A stretch of 64,000 nucleotides of DNA from Heyndrickxia sporothermodurans. Lineage in GTDB: Bacteria > Bacillota > Bacilli > Bacillales > Bacillaceae_C. The notes beneath the pieces are model-generated. The model did not search any database. It saw only the letters and a list, made by a program, of their open reading frames with translations, and was not told the DNA's origin. How positions within the stretch are numbered: the stretch's first letter is position 1; every line of letters starts with the position of its first letter. The stretch spans positions 42,250 through 106,249 of the forward strand of contig BORH01000016.1 in assembly GCA_018333075.1 (NCBI GenBank). Direction: 5' to 3'. Below, piece by piece: positions 15,545 through 24,212 of the stretch. Both the position numbers and the translations under genes were made by a program.

Positions 15545-18500
15545 CTATACACTTTGTGTTGACTCAGATTTTACTTTATTCCGTTGTTTTTTCGATGTCC
15601 TAAAATAAAGCAGTTCATAAAATACAGGAACGATAAATAATGTTAAGACAGTTGCAACAGCAAGTCCGCCAATAACGACAACAGCTAACCCTTTTGAAAC
15701 GAGGCTGCCAGCTTCTGCGTGTGTAAACAACAGCGGCAGCATAGCACAAATGGTTGCGACGGCAGTCATAAGAATAGGGCGTGTTCTTGTCGCTGCTGCT
15801 TCCACAATGGCTTCCCGTATGGACATATGTTCCTCATTTTGTATTATTTTATCAATTAACACGATGGCATTCGTTACTACAATACCAATCAACATTAATG
15901 CACCTAGAAGGGCAGTCGGATCAACGGAAACTCTAGAAACAATCAGCCCAAGAATAGCGCCGATGGATGCAAGTGGTAATGTCATGAGAATGGCAACAGG
16001 TGTCCTGAGTGTTTTAAACGTAATAACCATAATCAAATAAACTAAACCAATGGAAATAACCATAACTAGCCCTAAATCTGCAAAATCACTAGCTTGCTGA
16101 GCAACTGCCCCGCCCTTAACAAGCGTAACATTCTTATGCAGTTTCAGCTTATCAAGTTTCTTATCTATATCCGCTGAAATAACGGAAAGCTTTTCAGGAT
16201 TTACATCTGCACTAATGCGAATATATTCCTTTCCATTTTTATGAAGTACTGTACTGCTTTGTGTTACTTTCTCAATTTTAGCAATCGAAGAAAGGGGAAC
16301 CATTCCTGTTTGGGTTGCGATTTGTATTTTATCCAAATCTTTTTTAGTAGCCGGATCGAGATCGGTGTCCATCACAATGGAAGTATCCTTTCTGTCTAGG
16401 GTCATATTGCCGATTGGTGTTTTGTTTAATAATCCATTTAATTGCATGGCAATTTGACCTGTGTTAGCCTTTGTCGGATCCACAATAAATTGATAGACGG
16501 GCTTCTTCTCTTCTGCATTGGAAGCGACTTTTTTAACACCCTTCGTCCCAGCAACAACCTTCATTATATCATCGGAAGCATCTAACAGTATTTCACGGTC
16601 TGATCCTTCCAAATCATAAGTGATTGCCGTTTGATTTGAACCCATGAAGGACGCTGTAGATGCTTGAATATCCGCATTTGGATATTCTTTTTTCAGTGCG
16701 TTCACATCTTTCATAAAATGATCAGCATTGGCATTATCCTTCATGATGACCGTAAATGTTGTTTGGGTAGGATTGGATACCTGACCCCATTTTGCCTGTT
16801 CTTCACTATTACCCTGCTGTGTTATGATGGATTGATATCCGTTTAACTTTAACAATTTCTTTTCAAAAGCGAGTCCGTTGGTTTGCACTTTTGTAACCGG
16901 TGTATCGCTTGGATAAGTCATGGTAACAGACACCATCGTTGTATCATCTGCACTAACGGAACCTTTAGGAAGCATCGTATAAAGGGTAATGGAGCCTACA
17001 AACATAATAAAAGCAAAGAGAACTGGTACCCATTTATGATTAAGATTCCATTTTAAAATATTCATATAACGCTTAGGTTCTTTATGTTCCGGTAGCTTCG
17101 CCTTTTTTAATAGACCAAATGACATTAAGGGAACAACCGTTAAAGCAACGATCAAAGATGCCAAAAGGGAATAAGTAACCGTTAAGGCGAACGGCAGTAA
17201 GAAAGCCTTTAATGAGCTTTGAATGAGACCCATCGGCAAAAACACAGCTATCGTTGTAAGAGTAGAGGACGTAATTGCCTTCCCTACTTCACCTGTTGCT
17301 TGGATAATCGTTTCTTTAGAAAAACCTTCTTTCTGAGTCTTTCGGAAAATATTCTCGACAACTACGATACTATCATCCACTAACCGTCCAACCGCTACTG
17401 CTACTCCTCCCAATGTCAGGATATTGAGCGTAATGCCAGATTGCCAAAGCAATATCAAGGTCAGACCTAGCGAAAGTGGAATGGATACAACGGTGATCAA
17501 GGTGGAACGAATATTCCTTAAGAATAAAACGATAACGATTGTCGCAAATAAAGCTCCCAATAATACCTCTCTTAACATACTATTTACAGAGTCAACCACC
17601 ATCTTTGAGCTCGAGAACAATATTTCTACATGTTCACCTGTGCCCGATTTATTAATATCCTCTACAACCTTTTGAATATCTTTCCCAACCGTTACTGCAC
17701 TAGCATTGCTTTCTTTAGTGATCGAAATAACCATTACATCTTTTCCATTGACATGGGTGATTCCTTCTTGACCACTCTTTCTTTGAATATCAGCCACATC
17801 TTTTAAATGTACCACTGGTGCATTTGGCTCTAGAGAAGGAAGAACAAGGTTTCCTAGTTCTTTTATACTTGTAATCTCTCCGACTACTTTAAGGTTACTC
17901 ATTTGCCCGTCAATGCTCTTATCACCTAAAGATACAGAAAGATTTTGACCTTGTAATAAATTCATGACAGAATTGATAGATTGCTGGTTAGCAGCTAATT
18001 TTTTTACATTCAATTTCACTTCCACTAGAGGATTATCTTTGCCATAGAGTTGGACATTGCCCACTCCTTTAATACTCTCGAACTTAGGCAAAATCTCTTT
18101 CTCTAGTTTTTCAAGATTCGCTTCCTTAGAGCCTTTATCAATGGCAATAGAAAGTTGTGCTACTGGAATCATCGAGGTATCGTACTGAATGATATTTGGT
18201 TTGGAAACAGTATCCGGTAACTTCAAATTATTAATAGCATCTTCTACTTGTTTTTTTGCTTCCTTCATATTTGTTTTGGAATCAAAGGATATGTTCACCT
18301 GCGAATAACCATCGCCTGTAGTAGATAACACATCCGTTTTGCCTTTTACGGTTGCTACTGCATTTTCAATTGGCTCCGTAACCCCTTGCGTCATTGTTTG
18401 CGAATTATAACCTTGCCCTATCGTCGCAACGGTTACTTGGGGATTATCAGCTTCCGGCATTAATTCCATCGGTAAAATAAAATAACTTCCAATCCCGAGT

Positions 18501-18571
18501 CCCAACGTTAAAACGGTCATTACAATTAAGGCAGCCTTATTTCGAAAGGCCCACTTCGTTAAAGACTTCAT
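15545..18571 (-). CDS. RND-family efflux transporter permease (SwrC/AcrB-like)
   Basis: About 1008 residues. One N-terminal membrane helix (about 12-30), a large extracytoplasmic loop, a block of five or six spans, a second large loop, and a final block of spans: the HAE1/AcrB layout. The proton-relay Asp lies in GRLVDDSIVVVENIF. MTVPLASIGAILG and ILIGIVVTNAIVLIDKI belong to the second half. In Bacillus the homologue SwrC (YerP) exports surfactin and other amphiphiles without an outer-membrane partner. ATG 18571 is preferred over GTG 18592, which overlaps the GGGAGG; the spacing to 18571 is long (13), so the start is not certain. No adaptor gene or regulator is adjacent. Confidence 0.9.
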   Translation of the reverse strand: MKSLTKWAFRNKAALIVMTVLTLGLGIGSYFILPMELMPEADNPQVTVATIGQGYNSQTMTQGVTEPIENAVATVKGKTDVLSTTGDGYSQVNISFDSKTNMKEAKKQVEDAINNLKLPDTVSKPNIIQYDTSMIPVAQLSIAIDKGSKEANLEKLEKEILPKFESIKGVGNVQLYGKDNPLVEVKLNVKKLAANQQSINSVMNLLQGQNLSVSLGDKSIDGQMSNLKVVGEITSIKELGNLVLPSLEPNAPVVHLKDVADIQRKSGQEGITHVNGKDVMVISITKESNASAVTVGKDIQKVVEDINKSGTGEHVEILFSSSKMVVDSVNSMLREVLLGALFATIVIVLFLRNIRSTLITVVSIPLSLGLTLILLWQSGITLNILTLGGVAVAVGRLVDDSIVVVENIFRKTQKEGFSKETIIQATGEVGKAITSSTLTTIAVFLPMGLIQSSLKAFLLPFALTVTYSLLASLIVALTVVPLMSFGLLKKAKLPEHKEPKRYMNILKWNLNHKWVPVLFAFIMFVGSITLYTMLPKGSVSADDTTMVSVTMTYPSDTPVTKVQTNGLAFEKKLLKLNGYQSIITQQGNSEEQAKWGQVSNPTQTTFTVIMKDNANADHFMKDVNALKKEYPNADIQASTASFMGSNQTAITYDLEGSDREILLDASDDIMKVVAGTKGVKKVASNAEEKKPVYQFIVDPTKANTGQIAMQLNGLLNKTPIGNMTLDRKDTSIVMDTDLDPATKKDLDKIQIATQTGMVPLSSIAKIEKVTQSSTVLHKNGKEYIRISADVNPEKLSVISADIDKKLDKLKLHKNVTLVKGGAVAQQASDFADLGLVMVISIGLVYLIMVITFKTLRTPVAILMTLPLASIGAILGLIVSRVSVDPTALLGALMLIGIVVTNAIVLIDKIIQNEEHMSIREAIVEAAATRTRPILMTAVATICAMLPLLFTHAEAGSLVSKGLAVVVIGGLAVATVLTLFIVPVFYELLYFRTSKKQRNKVKSESTQSV

Positions 18572-18648
18572 AAAATCTACATAACCTCCCACTTTTCTCC
18601 TTTTTTAAATCCAATAAATTAGCAATAATTTCCTTCCTTGCATAATCG

Positions 18649-18691
18649 AGTATACCATCGTTCCTAAATCGTTAAATCCTATCATAGGATT
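18649..18691 (-). promoter_or_regulatory. Promoter and palindromic operator of the RND pump
   Basis: On the minus strand TATACT (plus 18649-18654) is a good -10, with a weak TTTAAC-like -35 about 16 bases upstream. AATCCTAT-C-ATAGGATT (18675-18691), an 8+1+8 palindrome, overlaps the -35. This fits a TetR- or MarR-type operator; no such regulator gene is nearby. Confidence 0.55.
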
Positions 18692-18699
18692 ATTTTCAT

Positions 18700-19395
18700 C
18701 TAAGACTTGAGACGGATGACTTAGGATGTAGTTATATGAATGTCTTGTTTTTTTCGTCGCACAAAATTCAGTATACGAATAAGTTCAAATTTGAAATTGA
18801 AGGTTGTAAAATAACGGATCAGTTGTTTGCGATATCTTATAAGAGTGGACTCATGTTTACGCTTTACGACTAGTGTAATACGTTATGAAAACGAATTCTC
18901 AAATTCCTTGATGATTAAAATAATACACTTTAGGGAAAAAAACAGTCATTTTAGTAGGAATATTTGAAAGTCTGAACGAATTGTAAAGGTACGAAAAGGA
19001 GAATATGATACATACATGTACAGGGTAAAAGTAGAAGTGAAAAAGGTATAGATTCGAATGTAGGGTAACGGTTTTTAAACTTTGCAGTTTAGTTACGTTT
19101 GAATATGGAATTTTCGTTTAGGGTAACTATTAAATAGTAGGCTCACAAACTTGTTCATTACTGACAATGGATAACGGGGAGGGGGCAATGCCGTTTTGGT
19201 CATCACCATTAAGGGGTGAGACATAACAGCATTGAAAAATCTACCAGATTTTAAGAAGGATGCACTTATTATTTGAACAAATCTAAGTGGAAAAGGATTA
19301 ATAGTATGATTAGAATCCAGAAGAAATACTTGAAGAAATCAAATATCAACTTGATAAACAGTTATTGGAGTAACAATAAAGAAGGGGAATTTTTA
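18700..19395. other. Long non-coding stretch between the efflux pump and an orphan gene
   Basis: Frames are short and broken. An open frame from TTG 19273 joins the next gene but reads Lys-rich and unconserved-looking, and I do not include it. No repeats or RNA structure stand out. Confidence 0.5.
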
Positions 19396-20280
19396 GTGAA
19401 TCAAATACAGGTAACTTATAAATTTAACATTGATCAAATTGCTGGAAAACATGATACACATAATATTTGTATTGACTACGATGGAAATCTGATTTTGCTT
19501 GCCACTACTAAAATAGGGAAAAACTATTATTATAAGATTTTTCATGTTACTGAATGGGGGGTTCATACAATAATAATTCCTCCTTCACAGGAATCTTTTT
19601 ACTATGTTCAGCCATTAGGTAACAATTGGTTACTAGTAAATGCTCGTACAGATAATGAGGAATCACATAATGCATTTGTTTACGATGAAAATCAAAATAT
19701 ATTGTCATCCTTTCATATGGGTGATGGAATAGAAGATGTTCAAACTACAAAGAATGGTGAAATTTGGACAAGTTACTTTGATGAAGGAGTATTTGGGAAT
19801 TCTATTGGGGCAAGTGGTTTACTTTGCTTTGATAAAAATGGTGCAGTAATTTTTGACTTTACAAAATTTGCCCAAACACCAAATAATAATGACATTCCAT
19901 TCATTGAAGACTGTTATGCTTTGAATGTTTTTTCAAATGAAACTGTATATTTGTATTACTATTCGGATTTTCCTTTGCTAGCATTACATAATAAAACAAA
20001 TTATGAGTTGTTAAATAACGATCTGTTCAAAAAATATCCGATTGTAGGAAGCAAAGCCTTTTCAATTTGGAAAGATTCTATCCTTTTTGGGCATGGCTAT
20101 AACAATGGAAATCAACTTCATCTCTATTCAATTAAGAATAAGACACTCCAAAGCTATATTCCAGTAAATGAAGAGAACGCCATAATTAATTATGATTATG
20201 CTATAGGACGGAAGCAAAGGTTATTTTTAATTTATAACAATTCAGTGTATCATCTTAATATTAAAGACATGCTAGAATAG
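19396..20280 (+). CDS. Hypothetical protein, probable beta-propeller-like repeats
   Basis: I do not recognise a named family. From GTG 19396 (GAAGGGG 8 bases upstream) it has 294 residues; an in-frame TTG at 19273 would add 41 Lys-rich residues. The body shows repeated blade-like units: a short strand, then D/N-G-N/E-L/I-W/L (IDYDGNLILLAT; TTKNGEIWTSYFDEGVFG; CFDKNGAVIFDF; WKDSILFGHGYNNGNQLHLY), as in WD40 or NHL-type propellers. No signal peptide, so it is likely cytoplasmic. It stands alone in an accessory region at low GC, consistent with acquired DNA. Confidence 0.65.
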   Translation: MNQIQVTYKFNIDQIAGKHDTHNICIDYDGNLILLATTKIGKNYYYKIFHVTEWGVHTIIIPPSQESFYYVQPLGNNWLLVNARTDNEESHNAFVYDENQNILSSFHMGDGIEDVQTTKNGEIWTSYFDEGVFGNSIGASGLLCFDKNGAVIFDFTKFAQTPNNNDIPFIEDCYALNVFSNETVYLYYYSDFPLLALHNKTNYELLNNDLFKKYPIVGSKAFSIWKDSILFGHGYNNGNQLHLYSIKNKTLQSYIPVNEENAIINYDYAIGRKQRLFLIYNNSVYHLNIKDMLE

Positions 20281-20545
20281 TTTCTATAGTACTTTAATTT
20301 AATCATCAAATGGTGATCATGAAGTATAGCTATTAGAGCAACAAGTCCAATAGATTAATAAATTTGATAAAGATATGAATGAAAACCTAGATGAAATAAA
20401 AAACAAATAAATGAGGGAATAGGGGATTGGCTGTATGGCTACTACTCCCTATTCAAATTTAAAAATTGCGCTGGGGATATGCCGAGGTAATTGAAACTAA
20501 AAGAGACGTAGTAATAGCTATGATTTAGTTGGGAATCTTGGAGGT

Positions 20546-20734
20546 ATGTCAGGAATAGGTAAGAAAAACAAAAAGGGAGAGTACCATATTATTAACTACA
20601 AATTCTCAGAAGCTGAAGAGGTAAAAGTAATAATATTCGACATGAAAAAATTTTTAGATGCGAAAAAGAATGCAACAGCTTTAACTAACAATATTGTTGA
20701 GAAAGAACCAGTAAATGGAGTAATTGAATTATAA
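20546..20734 (+). CDS. Small hypothetical protein, possibly a gene remnant
   Basis: 62 residues from ATG 20546 (MSGIGKKNKKGEYHIINYKF...). GGAGG ends one base before the ATG, too close for good initiation, and the preceding sequence (NLGGMSGIGKKNKKG if read through) looks like continuing protein, so this may be the 3' end of a decayed gene. Charged and without a membrane span. Not recognised. The flanking 20281-20545 has only broken frames. Confidence 0.3.
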   Translation: MSGIGKKNKKGEYHIINYKFSEAEEVKVIIFDMKKFLDAKKNATALTNNIVEKEPVNGVIEL

Positions 20735-20834
20735 AAAATAGACAGATGACCTAATAGAGTCACGATAAAAACATACAGTTTTATTTATTTCTTCCATATT
20801 ATTGAATGTTGAAAGGTACGAGTTGTGTAGAGAT

Positions 20835-20889
20835 AATAAAGTTGTTTAATTTACAATAAAGTCATTTAAAAAATAATAAAGTTGTTTAA
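20835..20889. repeat. Left-end cluster: three 15-bp direct repeats at 20-bp period
   Basis: AATAAAGTTGTTTAA at 20835-20849 and 20875-20889, and AATAAAGTCATTTAA at 20855-20869. Period exactly 20 bp. Same orientation among themselves, opposite to the copies at 22273-22410. Confidence 0.9.
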
Positions 20890-21039
20890 AAATCCTTCTT
20901 TCACTACCGGGAGGATAGTTTAACAAAAAGGATTATTATTTATGGTAAAATTAACTAGCAAGTGAATAATTGGATAAGAATATTGGGTCAAAAAAGTCTA
21001 GTCTTAGGAATAAATAATAACTACATTTGGAGGAAAAGG

Positions 21040-21240
21040 ATGGTTAAATCTCTAAAAGTTCAATTTATTTTATCGATTTTAGTTGCTATTGCCTTTATTT
21101 ATAATTCTTTTAATTACACTGAGTTTTCTGGTGAGGGAGAATTCTATGTCCCCCGATTATTACTTTACATTGCTATGATTTTTTCTGTGTATAATGCGGG
21201 AATACTTACACAAAAATTTATTCAATCAAAGAAAAAGTAA
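21040..21240 (+). CDS. Small two-span membrane protein
   Basis: 66 residues from ATG 21040, with TTGGAGGAAAAG just upstream; the longer in-frame start at 20962 is rejected because the ribosome site would be inside it. Two hydrophobic helices: residues 8-25 (QFILSILVAIAFIYNSFN) and 40-57 (RLLLYIAMIFSVYNAGIL), joined by a loop with FSGEGEFYVP. Basic ends suggest both termini face the cytoplasm. No family recognised. First cargo gene of the candidate element, separated from the XRE unit by its own promoter region. Confidence 0.6.
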   Translation: MVKSLKVQFILSILVAIAFIYNSFNYTEFSGEGEFYVPRLLLYIAMIFSVYNAGILTQKFIQSKKK

Positions 21241-21320
21241 TCCTATTAAAGTAACGGTGCAGGTTAGTACAATAAAGAAAAATGGTAAGCCAAATAAGAT
21301 AAATGAAGTGTAAAATATTT

Positions 21321-21373
21321 TTGACACCTTATTTATCTTATTTTATAATCGAGGTGTAAAGAACGTTTTACAC
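21321..21373 (+). promoter_or_regulatory. Sigma-A promoter and inverted-repeat operator of the XRE-membrane gene pair
   Basis: TTGACA (21321-21326), 17-bp spacer, TATAAT (21344-21349): a consensus promoter. GTGTAAA-GAACGT-TTTACAC (21354-21373) lies at the start site, and another GTGTAAAA at 21309 upstream. Likely operator for the XRE protein it expresses. Confidence 0.8.
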
Positions 21374-21400
21374 TTTACGAAATCTAAAGGTGGCTCAGTG

Positions 21401-21613
21401 ATGGAAAATAGAATTAAGGAATACAGAGAAAAGAAAGGTTTTTCACAAGGGAAATTAGGAGATTTATGTAATGTGACAAGGCAAACAATCAATGCCATTG
21501 AAAATAATAAATATGACCCAAGTTTAGAATTGGCATTTAATTTATCTTATTTTTTAGGTCTTCCTATCGAAGAGTTATTTATTTTTAATTATGAAAGGAA
21601 TGAGAAGAAATGA
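21401..21613 (+). CDS. XRE/Cro-type HTH regulator, small
   Basis: 70 residues from ATG 21401 (AAAGGTGG upstream; GTG 21398 is the alternative). It is essentially one HTH_3 domain: NRIKEYREKKGFSQGKLGDL, with the recognition helix in TRQTINAIENNKYDPSLEL and the closing GLPIEELF. Very small regulators of this type are usually co-transcribed with a membrane protein they control. That is so here: its TGA overlaps the ATG of the next gene by 4 bases. The GTGTAAA/TTTACAC inverted repeat at its promoter is the probable binding site. Confidence 0.88.
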   Translation: MENRIKEYREKKGFSQGKLGDLCNVTRQTINAIENNKYDPSLELAFNLSYFLGLPIEELFIFNYERNEKK

Positions 21614-22008
21614 CAACTGTAAAAAAAGTTAGTTTAATCTGTTCCTTAGTGCTTATTACTGCAATTGGTGGCTATGGGATATATGAATGGATTACAAAAG
21701 AAATAATTAATGCTTCCACACTCTTCTTTTTATTTTTAGGTATTGGTTTCTTCTTCCAATCCATTACTTGGGGTGAAATGGAAGGGAAACACGAAGGAGA
21801 AAAGGATGAGTTAGATAAACATATTACTCTTTTAAGTTCAAAAATTAGTTATTATCTATTACTTTTTTTGATGATAATCGTCTTAGGCGTTTCGGAAAGA
21901 GTAACCGCAATGAATGATATAAGGAATATCCCACTTGTTATTGTTATTGGACTGGCTTTGATAACTATGCCAATTACTGAATTTGTAGTTTCAAAAAAAT
22001 ACCGTTAA
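21610..22008 (+). CDS. Four-span membrane protein coupled to the XRE regulator
   Basis: 132 residues. Hydrophobic helices at about 8-26, 37-55, 78-97 and 106-124, with a charged cytoplasmic-type loop between spans 2 and 3 (EMEGKHEGEKDELDKHI). It resembles the DUF2178-like or DUF3796-like membrane proteins often paired with tiny HTH regulators in Firmicutes, but I cannot assign it firmly. Translation is coupled to the regulator by ATGA overlap. Possible role: membrane stress or antimicrobial response; inferred only from the pairing. Confidence 0.65.
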   Translation: MTTVKKVSLICSLVLITAIGGYGIYEWITKEIINASTLFFLFLGIGFFFQSITWGEMEGKHEGEKDELDKHITLLSSKISYYLLLFLMIIVLGVSERVTAMNDIRNIPLVIVIGLALITMPITEFVVSKKYR

Positions 22009-22272
22009 TAATGGTGAAATTTAAAACCATAAAATTTTATTTTAAATCTTCCTGTACTACCATGAAAATTAACTTCCTCAAGATTAGAAATATGACAATA
22101 CTTAAGAAGACCCTGCTCAATCGTTAAAAAAAAGATGAGAGCGTAATGAATAAGTCTATGAATTGGTTGACTGGATTAAGGTCCGTATCAGTATTGACAC
22201 TTCCATAACATTTTCATTCTATGTGGTGAAGCTCTGATTTTTGCGCTAACGGGTGCTTTAGTTCAATAAGAA

Positions 22273-22410
22273 TTAAACAACTTTATTAATAGTTTTTAAG
22301 TACAAATACCTTTTAAATATATAGAAATTAAACAACTTTAGAGAGCCTTACTACACATTAAATTGTAGCAAGGCTCTTATATTTTCATAACAAAATTAAA
22401 CAACTTTATT
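22273..22410. repeat. Right-end cluster: three inverted copies of the 15-bp motif
   Basis: TTAAACAACTTTATT at 22273-22287 and 22396-22410, TTAAACAACTTTAGA at 22328-22342. They are reverse complements of the left-end motif, spaced 55 and 68 bp apart. Confidence 0.9.
22342..22382 (+). terminator. Terminator-like hairpin inside the right end
   Basis: AGAGCCTTACTACA pairs with TGTAGCAAGGCTCT (one mismatch) around CATTAAAT, followed by TATATTTT. Lies between motif copies 2 and 3. Confidence 0.65.
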
Positions 22411-22483
22411 ATCAGTTTACTGAGTAAAACAAATTTTTTCCTAGTCCGATTAGGCGAACGGTATAAAAGTGCTACCAATAGTA

Positions 22484-22630
22484 CTTTTACACGCTGTACA
22501 CCTTTGTTTTAGATTTTACACATTATTGACACATGGAAAGTGTAAAAACTTGATATGTCAATATTTAAAGAGTGCATTTACCCTATCATACCATCGTTCG
22601 CAAATGCGATGAAATCAACGTTTTTTACAC
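22484..22630. promoter_or_regulatory. Cluster of TTTTACAC / GTGTAAAA motifs just outside the candidate element
   Basis: CTTTTACAC (22484), TTTTACAC (22514), GTGTAAAA (22540) and TTTTACAC (22623), the same half-site as in the XRE operator at 21354-21373. No gene follows them closely. They suggest decayed promoters once controlled by an XRE protein of the same kind. Confidence 0.5.
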
Positions 22631-22974
22631 AATGTAAGAAGCTTTTTTTATTTATCTCAAATAGGGATTTTTACAAAACTATCGTTTGCCTAACTATCAT
22701 TCAACACGAGGAATAAAAATGGCAAGGCGTACCAACGAATTATCAATCAATAACTAACTTAAGGGCAATTTGAGTATTTTTTAATTGTTTTCATAGTGAA
22801 AGGCATATTAAGAAAAAATCCATTAGGCGATAAAAAAACTTAAAGACCGTAGAAAGGCTGTTGAATACAACTTCAACCCCATTTAATCAAACGAATTAAC
22901 GTTCTTTTGTTGGAGAAAGAGGTTATAGATTTATATGTAAGCGTATTAGAAGAAGTTTGTGTTCAAGATATTTT

Positions 22975-23078
22975 ATGGAATGAATCTAAATCATACATTT
23001 GCAAAATTTAGTGTGAAAAATAGTGCAGGAATATTTGAATGACAACAGATTTTAGGTCATAGCATCTTTTATTCCTGA
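22975..23078 (+). pseudogene. Fragment of a tyrosine recombinase (integrase)
   Basis: Reads MNLNHTFAKFSVKNSAGIFE, a TGA stop, then QQILGHSIFYS and stop. HTFA..AGIFxxQQILGHS is the RHxFA...LGHS helix pair of integrase catalytic domains. The first Arg of the motif is lost and frames are broken. The rest of 22009-23591 holds no other recognisable gene. Confidence 0.6.
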
Positions 23079-23557
23079 TTGTTTACCGTAAAATGTCACT
23101 TAGAATTCCTTTTTTGACATTTTATAACTGTCAAGTGTAACAAACAAAGCATCTGTTTCCATTACCCAACGTATTTGAACATACTTTTGTAATTGATTTT
23201 TCATCTTTGATTGAATAGGCACATTCCGTTCTTTATAGGTCTTTGTGAGGGTAGTAGGGATAATTAACATCTATACATTGATATTTTTATACTAATATAT
23301 AATTTTGTACGGTCTTAATAATTCTATATTTAATTTTTTTGAAAAAATACGAAGAAGGGTCTTTTATTATTAATTCTAATTTTAATACCAACAATATTTT
23401 ATTATTTACTATAGTATTGGATGTTCCTTTATGAACTTTTTGGAGGAGTATCTAAAAAGCGTTTCACTAATTATTCATGGATATCTTCTTTTTTATGGTC
23501 TTCCCCATGCTCTATATATGTAATAAATATAGTTAGTGTTTATGAATATTTTTAGAT

Positions 23558-23583
23558 AAAAACCGCCCATAAAGGACGGTTTG
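23558..23583 (-). terminator. Intrinsic terminator of the small minus-strand gene
   Basis: On the minus strand AAACCGTCC-TTTAT-GGGCGGTTTTTA. Located 9 bases after the stop. Confidence 0.8.
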
Positions 23584-23591
23584 TTGTCTAT

Positions 23592-23876
23592 TTAAGCTAC
23601 AATTTTCTTTCTAACTAATAGTGATCTTTGATTGTCGTCTGCTGGCTCGTATCCCTTTTCAATTAGACTAATAATATGCTTTTTATTAGAAGTCCAACAC
23701 TGACATAATCCCCATATTCCAATTGTAATTGGATTTAACAAAAACCATTTGACTACCTCTCCCCATTGACCGCGGAATAATGCTACCCATCCACCGAAAA
23801 AGAAAGTAGTCCATGAAAAACCTACTTTTGCAGTTTTTACTACCCCTGTGCTATTTTTTAGCGTTACTTTTGCCAT
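23592..23876 (-). CDS. Small membrane-associated protein, HrgC-like
   Basis: 94 residues from the ATG whose complement is 23874-23876; GGAGG lies 7 bases upstream on that strand. A Trp/Phe/Gly-rich hydrophobic block (residues about 18-60: VGFSWTTFFFGGWVALFRGQ and VVKWFLLNPITIGIWGLC) could form two short membrane hairpins; the C-terminus is soluble and charged. The block resembles short proteins annotated HrgC or DUF2628-like, found in phage and accessory islands. Function unknown. Single gene, terminated by its own hairpin, inside the accessory region. Confidence 0.6.
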   Translation of the reverse strand: MAKVTLKNSTGVVKTAKVGFSWTTFFFGGWVALFRGQWGEVVKWFLLNPITIGIWGLCQCWTSNKKHIISLIEKGYEPADDNQRSLLVRKKIVA

Positions 23877-23991
23877 GATAAAATCCTCCCAACTCAAAAG
23901 AATATTAAAAATTGAATGAAAATTACAAACTAATTATATCTACCTATGCTAATTTTCACAATATTTTTTTGAAAATTCGATCCACTCTTAT

Positions 23992-24129
23992 GGAATACCA
24001 ACTTTTACTTTTAATAGATTAGTTGGAAATAACCACACTGGATTAATTGCTTATAAAGTCATGATTTAAGAAGAGTTTGTCTATGATCCTGTTAACAATC
24101 CCAATATGATTTTAGAAAAATTATGGTAA
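23992..24129 (+). pseudogene. Possible gene remnant upstream of the HEAT gene
   Basis: Two consecutive frames look protein-like: GIPTFTFNRLVGNNHTGLIA (stop at about 24067-24069) and EEFVYDPVNNPNMILEKLW, ending in a stop at 24127. No start signal. It could be the frameshifted 3' end of a toxin-type gene whose partner is the HEAT gene; this is speculation. Confidence 0.3.
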
Positions 24130-24212
24130 AACGTGTTTATTAAAAAAGGAGGAATTAGTAATAGTAGTACAGAATAATTGTGCAATGAATAATGTTTTAG
24201 GAGGGGATAAAG

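Larger units (their letters stand above)
20833..22412. mobile_element. Candidate non-autonomous transposon with multi-site inverted ends
   Basis: A 1.58-kb segment flanked by the same 20-bp sequence in inverted orientation (20833-20852 and the complement of 22393-22412). Further copies of its 15-bp core lie inside: three at exactly 20-bp period at the left and three at 55- and 68-bp spacing at the right. One dense end and one spaced end of repeated transposase-type sites is the plan of Tn7-like transposon ends. Cargo: a 66-aa membrane protein, an XRE regulator and a 132-aa membrane protein; no transposase. Exact termini and target duplication could not be fixed by eye. Confidence 0.5.

Noticed and set aside
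15750-17675. Plus-strand frames opposite the RND pump
   Set aside because: Shadows of the efflux gene; hydrophobic-rich complements with no start signals.
20835-20889. Plasmid-type iterons or an origin
   Set aside because: No Rep gene is near, and the same motif occurs inverted 1.4 kb away, which fits transposon ends better.
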